NCBI GenBank assembly: GCA_965221135.1
Contig: CBDCRZ010000100.1
Span: forward strand, 868,001-932,000
From: Sansalvadorimonas sp965221135
GTDB lineage: Bacteria; Pseudomonadota; Gammaproteobacteria; Pseudomonadales; Endozoicomonadaceae
Length of the DNA stretch: 64,000 nucleotides
Direction of reading: 5' to 3'
Shown: positions 26,110 to 33,890 of the stretch, in pieces
Position numbering within the stretch: the first letter of the stretch is position 1
Layout of the letters: each line of letters starts with the position of its first letter
The notes under the pieces: model-generated
The model's database searches: none
What the model was told of the DNA's origin: nothing
What the model saw: the letters and a program-made list of their open reading frames with translations, nothing else
Program-made: the position numbers and the translations under genes

Positions 26110-26125
26110 CTAACAGGGCTGTTAG
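26110..26125. promoter_or_regulatory. Array palindrome upstream of DLP7
   Basis: CTAACA-GGGC-TGTTAG sits 43 bp before the DLP7 start, the closest spacing in the array. Confidence 0.6.
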
Positions 26126-26161
26126 CAGGGCTGACATGGTTGGAATGGGGCGGGTTCGTGT

Positions 26162-26188
26162 GCTCCTTCCCCAGGCTGGGGAAGGAGC
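26162..26188. repeat. Perfect 12-bp hairpin with a 3-base loop
   Basis: GCTCCTTCCCCA and TGGGGAAGGAGC are separated by GGC. It lies between the DLP array and the IS66 remnant. No T-run follows directly on either strand, so it does not look like a simple terminator. Confidence 0.75.
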
Positions 26189-26221
26189 TGATTGAGAAGG
26201 GCTTTTACTTCACCGGCTTGC

Positions 26222-26246
26222 CGGTTTGTAACTATTCTACAAACCG
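26222..26246. repeat. 9-bp inverted repeat before the IS66 remnant
   Basis: CGGTTTGTA and TACAAACCG flank 7 bp, 36 bp upstream of the transposase frame. It may belong to the 5' region of the insertion sequence. Confidence 0.55.
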
Positions 26247-26281
26247 CTACAAAACATCTTAAAACCGTCTACTTTTAGTGT

Positions 26282-27070
26282 GTGAAAAATGTTCATTCTT
26301 CAGTATCGAACACAGCCTCTGCATTAACGCCTGCCCCCTTCACCACCGTGCAGGTCATCCTGACCAGGCAGGAGCACATTCAGCTTAAACAGCAGGCCAA
26401 CCAGTGGCATGCTATGTGGAAATCGGCGTGTGACCGAGAGCAAAAAGCTCTGACCAAAAATTCCGGGCTCACGTTAAAGAATAAGGCTGCTACAGCAGCA
26501 TTGAATGCCCAGATTGATGAACTGAAATCAGAGCTGGCGCACATGAAGCACCTGCTTTTTGGTCGCAAGTCTGAGAAAACCAGTGCCTCTTCCAAGAAAA
26601 GCGGCAATACAACTCGCCCACCTTCACATCGTAAACGAGGCCGCCAGCCCGGGGTTCCCGGTAACGGGCGCAACCTTCGCAACAATCTGCCTGTGGTTCA
26701 TGAGCCAGTGGACCTGCCAGAGGAAGAGCTGCGTTGTGCAGCCTGTCATTGACCTTTCAGGTCATTTTTCAATAGCTCTTGCGATGTGATTGAAGTTGAA
26801 GTCAAGGCTCACGTAAGACGGGATTTTATTGATGCTCAGCGTGGCGACCCTGAACTGGAAAAGTGGAGTGCCACCTGGGTGAGCAGGATTGGTCACTTAT
26901 ACCACCTGAACGACCAGCGCCTTAAAGTTCTGGACGACCCTGAGCAGTTTTCAGCTCGACAACTGAAACTTGAGCGTCAGGTAGAGCAGATGGCAACCCG
27001 GAGGGATCAGGAACTCAAACGCCCAAAACTGCCAGTCAGAGCAAAATGGTGGCGTTCAGGTGGTTGGTAG
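26282..27070 (+). pseudogene. IS66-family transposase (TnpC) remnant
   Basis: A single frame carries the IS66 transposase head: a coiled segment (LNAQIDELKSELAHMKHLLFG), RKSEK, then RKRGRQPGVPGNGR, DLPEEELRCAACH with zinc-ribbon cysteines, and VIEVEVKAH. The frame is broken by TGA at 26750-26752, and the same frame continues after it. Directly after VKAH the sequence jumps to VRRDFIDAQRGDPELEKW, which lies far downstream in intact IS66 proteins, so most of the catalytic core is deleted. The frame then runs into the OPR-RAP junction sequence near 27043. The element cannot transpose by itself. Confidence 0.85.
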
Positions 27071-27085
27071 AAAGGTTACCAGGCT
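27044..27085. repeat. OPR-RAP unit junction, copy 1 (IS66 side)
   Basis: The block AAATGGTGGCGTTCAGG then TGGTTGGTAGAAAGGTTACC is fused to the end of the broken IS66 transposase. The same block separates all later units. Homology with the other junctions begins at about 27044. Confidence 0.8.
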
Positions 27086-27094
27086 CCTGGCAAG

Positions 27095-30000
27095 TCATTC
27101 ACTCTCAGTGCCTTCATACTGGCTACTCATTTCCTGTTCGTCCATTGCATTTATCACCCGATCAATAAACGTTCCAAGGCCTGCGACCGATTCAGTCTCA
27201 ACATGGGAAATACGTAGCACCTCAAACCCCAGGCCTTTGAGTATGTGATCTATCAAACGGTCTCGCGCTCTTCTTTTTCCAGATTCTTTTGCAAGAAGAA
27301 GTTCATCGTTTTCCATTGTGTCATCCTGAATATAATGGTGGGGGCCATCGACCTCTATACACAAGGTTTTACCCACCAGAATATCAACTGGGAACCCTTC
27401 AATATTCACTTCCATAACAATATTTTGGTTTGGCAAAGCATTTTTAACAGCCTGGAACACTCTGTTTTGTAATGCTGAGACCTTCACCTTTTTTTCAGGA
27501 GCAGAAAGAGCAGGAGACACATCAATTTCCAGGTTAGAAATGCCTGCCCAGTAAATATATGCAAATCTGTCTTGCCAGTGATGTGTAAGAAGGTCCCTGA
27601 TATTTTCCCTATCCATTAGCGGCTTAACAAAGATATCGAAACGGGGTGTATCAGGATCATCCTTGACGAGCGGATTTTGTTTTGCACATAAATCCAGAAC
27701 GGCCAGGTTCCATAAGACGTCGCCGACGCTATGCTGTAGAGAGCCGTCTGTGTCAATAAAACCAGTCATATCACAAAGACGTTTAACCAGGAAATAACCA
27801 AGCTTCAGCTGGTCGTCTGACAGAGATAAACGGCACAAAGCGTAAAGGGCCATAATGATCTCCTGCTCAGTCGGCGATATGTTCATAATGGCTTGAATCG
27901 AAGCTTGAACAACATCCTCCCCTATGACGTGTGAGCAATGAGACATCCCACTGGCCACCATGGCCAGAGACTGGGCCGACCACTCTTTGGTGTCGGTCAA
28001 ATCACGGCTTCCCACCTCTTTGGCCAGCGCCTTCCGGGTCGTGTCGGCGTCGTCCCCCATCACCTGGCTCAGGCCATTGGTCACCATGGCCAGATGCTGA
28101 GCTGACCACTCTTTGGTGTTGGTCAAATCACGGCTTCCCACCTCTTTGGCCAGCGCCTTCCGGGTCGTGTCGGCGTCGTCCCCCGTCACCTGGCTCAGGC
28201 CATTGGTCACCATGGCCAGATGCTGGGTCGACCACTCTTTGGTGTCGGTCAAATCACGGCTTCCCACCTCTTTGGCCAGCGCCTTCCGGGTCGTTTCGGC
28301 GTCGTCCCCCGCCACCTGCCTCAGGCCATTGGTCACCATGGTCAGAGACTGGGCCGACCACTCCCTGGGGCCAGTCAAATCACGCCTCCCCACCTCTTTG
28401 GCCAGCGCCTTCCGGGTCGTGTCGGCGTCGTCCCCCGCCACCTGACTCAGGCCATTGGTCACCATGGCCAGATGCTGAGCTGACCACTCTTTGGTGTTGG
28501 TCAAATCACGGATTCCCACCTCTTTGGCCAGCGCCTTCCGGGTCGTGTCGGCGTCGTCCCCCGCCACCTGACTCAGGCCATTGATCACCATGGCCAGAGG
28601 CTGGGCCGACCACTCACTGGTGTCGGTCAAATCACGGCTTCCCACCTCTTTGACCAGCGCCTTCCGGGTCGTGTCGGAGTCGTCACCCGCCACCTGACTC
28701 AGGCCATTGGTCACCATGGCCAGAGACTGGGCCGACCACTCCCTGGGGGCAGTCAAATCACGCCTCCCCTCCTCTTTGGCCAGCGCCTTCCGGGTCGTGT
28801 CGGCGTCGTCCCCCGCCACCTGACTCAGGCCATTGGTCACCATGGCCAGATCTTGCGCTATCCAGCACTTAAGGTCTCCGGCAAGGGCACGCCTCCCCAC
28901 TTCTTTGGCCAGCGCCTTCCGGGTCGTGTCGGCGTCGTCCCCCTCCACCGGACTCAGGCCATTGGTCACCATGGCCAGATGCTGGGCCGACCACTCCCTG
29001 GGGTCAGTCAAATCACGCCTCCCCACCTCTTTGGCCAGCGCCTTACGGGTCATGTCGGCGTCGTCACCCACCACCTTACTCAGGCCATTGGTCACCATGG
29101 CCAGATGCTGGGCCGACCACTCCCTGGGGTCAGTCAAATCACGCCTCCCCACCTCTTTGGCCAGCGCCTTCCGGGTCGTGTCGGCGTCGTCAACCGCCAG
29201 CTGACTCAGGCCATTGGTCACCATGGCCAGAGGCTGGGCCGACCACTCTTTGGTGTCGGTCAGATCACGGTTTCCCACCTCTTTGGCCAGCGCCTTCCGG
29301 GTCGTGTCGGCGTCGTCACCCGCCACCTGCCTCAGGCCATTGGTTACCATGGCCAGAGACTGGGCCGACCACTCCCTGGGGTCAGTCAAATCACGCCTCC
29401 CCACCTCTTTGGCCAGCGCCTTCCGGGTCGTGCCGGCGTCGTCCCCCACCACCTGACTCAGGGCATTGGTCACCATGGCCAGATGCTGGGCCGACCACTC
29501 CCTGGTGTCAGTCAAATCACGCCTCCCCACTTCTTTGGCCAGCGCCTTCCGGGTCGTGTCGGCGTCGTCACCCGTCACCTGACTCAGGCCATTGGTCACC
29601 ATGGCCAGATCTTGCGCTATCCAGCACTTAAGGTCTCCGGCAAGGGCACGCCTCCCCACCTCTTTGGCCAGCGCCTTCCGGGTCGTGTCGGCTTTGTCAC
29701 CCGCCACCTGACTCAGGCTATTGAGCACCATGGCCAGCGTTTGGGCTTTAAATCCGCACTGTTTGGTTAGCTGCTGTTTTTGACTGCGGTGGATCACGGC
29801 TTTCATTATCCAGTCTAACGCTGTGGCGCCTTCTTGATATTTTGCTAATTTTGAAAACGCATTTGCCAAAAGAGCAAGGGCTTTGGGACTGGCTCGAAGC
29901 GGGTGCAGCTCTCTTTTTGTCATCTGGAATGCAAGATCTAAAAGCGCGGTTTTATGGCTCTCCCGATGTGGCCCGTGAAGTTGCTTTTTGAGTCGATTCA

Positions 30001-30541
30001 CTTCGTTTGCCAGTGCTTCTATCTGTTGATCGAAACGCTCGACGGAAGGGTTGCGGTAATATTGTCTCTTTCTGTCTGGGCTTCTTTTTGGATGTGTTCG
30101 AACTGTAGCCTCAGACGATTCCTGTTGTCGTGAAGGGACTTCGGCATGGGTCTTTGATGTGGTCAATACAGGCGGCCACTGAAACATTGATGATTCAGGA
30201 ACAGGAGAGGCATGTGGCCGGACACAGGTACGACCGGGATACAGGGAAGCAGGTAAAGGCTTTACAATTGCCGCCCAGCTTTTCTTTGTATCTTTATCTG
30301 CTGCTGCGCATTTCTCTATCACGCCCCCTGACAGCGGTAGCATTAACCAAATAAAAAACAATTCTCTCCTGCAAAAGTGAGCACCAATATTCACGGTAAA
30401 TCTCATCCTCTTGCCCATTCGTTGAGGTTGTGCAGTAAAGGCAATGGCGGGATATATGGCAAGACGGCACAGGCCAAAAAAAGAAGGGAATACACAATCA
30501 GCAAACCGCCTCATACACCGACCATGATCCTCCAAAAGCAT
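27095..30541 (-). CDS. OPR-RAP A: repeat protein with C-terminal RAP domain
   Basis: The 1148-residue frame starts at MLLEDHG. The head is basic and hydrophobic with two possible later starts, MRRFADC and MRFTVNIG (30406); the latter leads into LFFIWLMLPLSGGVI and AAADK, a possible export signal. Fifteen repeats follow (DNA about 27925-29755), with units such as AQHLAMVTNGLSQVAGDDAD, then TTRKALAKEVG. After a non-repeat helical region comes a RAP domain at about 1025-1125 (FPVDILVGKTLCIEVDGPHHY, GFEVLRISHVE), which has an endonuclease-like fold in other proteins. OPR-RAP and FASTK proteins of this layout bind organellar RNA. Linker order is A,D,D,D,D,D,A,D,D,D,D,D,D,D (A = ALAGDLKCW, D = DLT..EW). 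RNA as the target is inference. Confidence 0.8.
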   Translation of the reverse strand: MLLEDHGRCMRRFADCVFPSFFGLCRLAIYPAIAFTAQPQRMGKRMRFTVNIGAHFCRRELFFIWLMLPLSGGVIEKCAAADKDTKKSWAAIVKPLPASLYPGRTCVRPHASPVPESSMFQWPPVLTTSKTHAEVPSRQQESSEATVRTHPKRSPDRKRQYYRNPSVERFDQQIEALANEVNRLKKQLHGPHRESHKTALLDLAFQMTKRELHPLRASPKALALLANAFSKLAKYQEGATALDWIMKAVIHRSQKQQLTKQCGFKAQTLAMVLNSLSQVAGDKADTTRKALAKEVGRRALAGDLKCWIAQDLAMVTNGLSQVTGDDADTTRKALAKEVGRRDLTDTREWSAQHLAMVTNALSQVVGDDAGTTRKALAKEVGRRDLTDPREWSAQSLAMVTNGLRQVAGDDADTTRKALAKEVGNRDLTDTKEWSAQPLAMVTNGLSQLAVDDADTTRKALAKEVGRRDLTDPREWSAQHLAMVTNGLSKVVGDDADMTRKALAKEVGRRDLTDPREWSAQHLAMVTNGLSPVEGDDADTTRKALAKEVGRRALAGDLKCWIAQDLAMVTNGLSQVAGDDADTTRKALAKEEGRRDLTAPREWSAQSLAMVTNGLSQVAGDDSDTTRKALVKEVGSRDLTDTSEWSAQPLAMVINGLSQVAGDDADTTRKALAKEVGIRDLTNTKEWSAQHLAMVTNGLSQVAGDDADTTRKALAKEVGRRDLTGPREWSAQSLTMVTNGLRQVAGDDAETTRKALAKEVGSRDLTDTKEWSTQHLAMVTNGLSQVTGDDADTTRKALAKEVGSRDLTNTKEWSAQHLAMVTNGLSQVMGDDADTTRKALAKEVGSRDLTDTKEWSAQSLAMVASGMSHCSHVIGEDVVQASIQAIMNISPTEQEIIMALYALCRLSLSDDQLKLGYFLVKRLCDMTGFIDTDGSLQHSVGDVLWNLAVLDLCAKQNPLVKDDPDTPRFDIFVKPLMDRENIRDLLTHHWQDRFAYIYWAGISNLEIDVSPALSAPEKKVKVSALQNRVFQAVKNALPNQNIVMEVNIEGFPVDILVGKTLCIEVDGPHHYIQDDTMENDELLLAKESGKRRARDRLIDHILKGLGFEVLRISHVETESVAGLGTFIDRVINAMDEQEMSSQYEGTESE

Positions 30542-30567
30542 AACCGGACAGGAAAAATCATTGCCTG

Positions 30568-30610
30568 AAATGGTGGCGTTCAGGTGGCTGGTAGAAAGGT
30601 TACCAGGCTG
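30568..30610. repeat. OPR-RAP unit junction, copy 2
   Basis: Same block as copy 1, with TGGCTGG in place of TGGTTGG. It lies between the start of unit A and the stop of unit B. Confidence 0.8.
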
Positions 30611-33600
30611 GCAAGTCAGTCACTCTCAGGCCTTCATACTGGCTACTCATTTCTTGTTCGTCCATTGCATTTATCACCCGATCAACAAACGTTCCAAGGC
30701 CTGCGACCGAGTCAGTCTCAACATAGGAAATACGTAGCACCTCAAACCCCAGGCTTTTGAGTATGTGATCTATCAAAGGGTCTCGCGCTCTTCTTTTTCC
30801 AGATTCTTTTGCAAGAAGAAGCTCATCGTTTTCCATTATGTCATCCTGAATATAATGATGGGGGCCATCGACCTCTATACACAAGGTTTTGCCCACCAGA
30901 ATATCAACGGGGAACCCTTCAATATTCACTTCCATAGCAATATTTTGGTTTGGCAAAGCATTTTTAACAGCCTGGAACACTCTGTTTTGTGATGCTGAGA
31001 CCTTCACCTTTTTTTCAGGAGCAGAAAGAGCAGGAGACACATCAATTTCCAGGTTAGAAATGCCTGCCCAGTAAATATATGCAAATCTGTCTTGCCAGTG
31101 ATGTGAAAGAAAGTTCCTGATATTTTCCATATCCATTAGCGGCTTAACAAAGATATCGAAACGGGGTGTATCAGGATCATCCTTGACGAGCGGATTTTGT
31201 TTTGCACATAAATCCAGAACGGCCAGGTTCCATAAGAAGTCGCCGACGTTATGCTGTAGAGGGCCGCCTGTGTCAATAAAACCAGTCATATCACAAAGAC
31301 GTTTAACCAGGAAATAGCCAAGCTTCAGCTGGTCGTCTGACAGAGATAAACGGCACAAAGCGTCAAGGGCCATAATGATACCCTGTTCAGTCGGCGATAT
31401 GTTCATAATGGCTTGAATCGAAGCTTGAACAACATCCTCCCCTATGACGTGTGAGCAATGAGACACCCCACTGGCCACCATGGCCAGATGCTGGGTCGAC
31501 CACTCTTTGGTGTCGGTCAAATCACGGCTTCCCACCTCTTTGGCCAGCGCCTTCCGGGTCGTGTCGGCGTCGTCCCCCGCCACCGGGCTCAGGCCATTGG
31601 TCACCATGGCCAGATGTTGCGCTATCCAGCACTTAAGGTCTCCGGCAAGGGCACGCCTCCCCACTTCTTTGGTCAGCGCCTTCCGGGTCGTGTCGGCGTC
31701 GTCCCCCTCCACCTGCCTCAGGCCATTGGTCACCATGGCCAGATCTTGCGCTATCCAGCACTTAAGGTCTCCGGCAAGGGCACGCCTCCCCACCTCTTTG
31801 GCCAGCGCCTTCCGGGTCGTGTCGGCGTCGTCCCCCGTCACCTGGCTCAGGCCATTGGTCACCATGGCCAGATCTTGCGCTATCCAGCACTTAAGGTCTC
31901 CGGCAAGGCCACGCCTCCCCACTTCTTTGGCCAGCGCCTTCCGGGTCGTGTCGGCGTCGTCCCCCGTCACCTGGCTCAGGCCATTGGTCACCATGGCCAG
32001 ATGCTGGGCCGACCACTTGTTGTTGATCAAATCACGGCTTCCCACCTCTTTGGCCAGCGCCTTCCGGGTCGTGTCGGCGTCGTCCCCCGTCACCTGGCTC
32101 AGGCCATTGGTCACCATGGCCAGATCTTGCGCTATCCAGCACTTAAGGTCTCCGGCAAGGGCACGCCTCCCCACTTCTTTGGCCAGCGCCTTCCGGGTCG
32201 TGTCGGCGTCATCCCCCGTCACCTGGCTCAGGCCATTGGTCACCATGGCCAGATGCTGGGCCGACCACTCTTTGGTGTCGGTCAAATCACGGCTTCCCAC
32301 CTCTTTGGCCAGCGCCTTCCGGGTCGTGTCGGCGTCGTCCCCCGTCACCTGGCTCAGGCCATTGGTCACCATGGCCAGATGTTGCGCTATCCAGCACTTA
32401 AGGTCTCCGGCAAGGGCACGCCTCCCCACTTCTTTGGCCAGCGCCTTCCGGGTCGTGTCGGCGTCGTCCCCCGCCACCTGCCTCAGGCCATTGGTCACCA
32501 TGGCCAGATCTTGCGCTATCCAGCACTTAAGGTCTCCGGCAAGGGCACGCCTCCCCACCTCTTTGGCCAGCGCCTTCCGGGTCGTGTCGGCGTCGTCCCC
32601 CTCCATCGGCCTCAGGCCATTGGTCACCATGGCCAGATCTTGCGCTATCCAGCACTTAAGGTCTCCGGCAAGGGCACGCCTCCCCACTTCTTTGGCCAGT
32701 GCCTTCCGGGTCGTGCCGGCGTCATCCCCCGCCACCTGACTCAGGCCATTGGTCACCATGGCCAGAGGCTGGGCCGACCACTCCCTGGAGTCAGTCAAAT
32801 CACGCCTCCCCACCTCTTTGGCCAGTGCCTTCCGGGTCGTGTCGGCGTCGTCCCCCGTCACCGGGCTCAGGCCATTGGTCATCATGGCCAGAGGCTGGGC
32901 CGACCACTCTTTGGTATCTGTCAAATCACGGCTTCCCACCTCTTTGGCCAGCGCCTTCCGGGTCGTGTCGGCTTTGTCACCCGCCACCTGACTCAGGCTA
33001 TTGAGCACCATGGCCAGCGTTTGGGCTTTAAATCCGCACTGTTTGGTTAGCTGCTGTTTTTGACTACGGTGGATCACGGCTTTCATTATCCAGTCTAACG
33101 CTGTGGCGCCTTCTTGATATTTTGCTAATTTTGAAAACGCATTTGCCAAAAGAGCAAGGGCTTTGGGACTGGCTCGAAGCGGGTGCGGCTCTCTTTCTGT
33201 CATCTGGAATGCAAGATCTAAAAGCGCGGTTTTATGGCTCTCCCGATGTGGCCCGTGAAGTTGCTTTTTGAGTCGATTCACTTCGTTTGCCAGTGCTTCT
33301 ATCTGTTGATCGAAACGCTCGGCGGAAGGGTTGCGGTAATATTGTCTCTTTCTGTCTGGTCTTCTTTTTGGATGTGTTCGAACTGTAGCCTCAGACGATT
33401 CCTGTTGTCGTGAAGGGACTTCGGCATGGGTCTTTGATGTGGTCAATACAGGCGGCCACTGAAGCATTGATGATTCAGGAACAGGAGAGGCATGTGGCCG
33501 GACACAGGTACGACCGGGATACAGGGAAGCAGGTAAAGGCTTTACAATTGCCGCCCAGCTTTTCTTTGTATCTTTATCTGCTGCTGCGCATTTCTCTATC

Positions 33601-33821
33601 ACGCCCCCTGACAGCGGTAGCATTAACCAAATAAAAAACAATTCTCTCCTGCAAAAGTGAGCACCAATATTCACGGTAAATCTCATCCTCTTGCCCGTTC
33701 GTTGAGGCTGTGCAGTAAAGGCAATGGCGGGATATATGGCAAGACGGCACAGGCCAAAAAGAGAAGGGAATACACAATCAGCAAACCGCCTCATATACCG
33801 ACCATGATCCTCCAAAAGCAT
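30600..33821 (-). CDS. OPR-RAP B: repeat protein with C-terminal RAP domain
   Basis: This is a tandem copy of unit A, 1073 residues from MLLEDHG. The frame is open to 33899, which would overlap the stop of unit C, so I used the shorter start. Thirteen repeats (about 31450-33035) carry linker order D,D,A,A,A,D,A,D,A,A,A,D, much richer in type A than unit A. One linker is shortened (DLINNKW). The RAP block is intact (IEVDGPHHY, GFEVLRISYVE). The flanks outside the repeats are nearly identical to unit A, so the units diverge mainly in repeat number and order. A stop-free plus-strand frame of 530 codons across the repeats is a composition effect. Confidence 0.8.
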   Translation of the reverse strand: MLLEDHGRYMRRFADCVFPSLFGLCRLAIYPAIAFTAQPQRTGKRMRFTVNIGAHFCRRELFFIWLMLPLSGGVIEKCAAADKDTKKSWAAIVKPLPASLYPGRTCVRPHASPVPESSMLQWPPVLTTSKTHAEVPSRQQESSEATVRTHPKRRPDRKRQYYRNPSAERFDQQIEALANEVNRLKKQLHGPHRESHKTALLDLAFQMTEREPHPLRASPKALALLANAFSKLAKYQEGATALDWIMKAVIHRSQKQQLTKQCGFKAQTLAMVLNSLSQVAGDKADTTRKALAKEVGSRDLTDTKEWSAQPLAMMTNGLSPVTGDDADTTRKALAKEVGRRDLTDSREWSAQPLAMVTNGLSQVAGDDAGTTRKALAKEVGRRALAGDLKCWIAQDLAMVTNGLRPMEGDDADTTRKALAKEVGRRALAGDLKCWIAQDLAMVTNGLRQVAGDDADTTRKALAKEVGRRALAGDLKCWIAQHLAMVTNGLSQVTGDDADTTRKALAKEVGSRDLTDTKEWSAQHLAMVTNGLSQVTGDDADTTRKALAKEVGRRALAGDLKCWIAQDLAMVTNGLSQVTGDDADTTRKALAKEVGSRDLINNKWSAQHLAMVTNGLSQVTGDDADTTRKALAKEVGRRGLAGDLKCWIAQDLAMVTNGLSQVTGDDADTTRKALAKEVGRRALAGDLKCWIAQDLAMVTNGLRQVEGDDADTTRKALTKEVGRRALAGDLKCWIAQHLAMVTNGLSPVAGDDADTTRKALAKEVGSRDLTDTKEWSTQHLAMVASGVSHCSHVIGEDVVQASIQAIMNISPTEQGIIMALDALCRLSLSDDQLKLGYFLVKRLCDMTGFIDTGGPLQHNVGDFLWNLAVLDLCAKQNPLVKDDPDTPRFDIFVKPLMDMENIRNFLSHHWQDRFAYIYWAGISNLEIDVSPALSAPEKKVKVSASQNRVFQAVKNALPNQNIAMEVNIEGFPVDILVGKTLCIEVDGPHHYIQDDIMENDELLLAKESGKRRARDPLIDHILKSLGFEVLRISYVETDSVAGLGTFVDRVINAMDEQEMSSQYEGLRVTDLPAW

Positions 33822-33847
33822 AACCGGACAGGAAAAATCATTGCCTG

Positions 33848-33890
33848 AAATGGTGGCGTTCAGGTGGTTGGTAGAAAGGTTACCAGGCTG
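33848..33890. repeat. OPR-RAP unit junction, copy 3
   Basis: Same block with TGGTTGG. It precedes unit B's neighbour and overlaps the last codons of unit C (DLPAW). Confidence 0.8.

Noticed and set aside
31458..33050. Long plus-strand open frames across the OPR repeats (up to 530 codons, also at 28853-29770, 35023-36327 and 38015-39562)
   Set aside because: They are antisense to a clearly coding repeat and arise because the repeat has no stop in those frames. They have no sensible starts, and their peptides (IGHHGQ.LGRPL and similar) match no protein layout.
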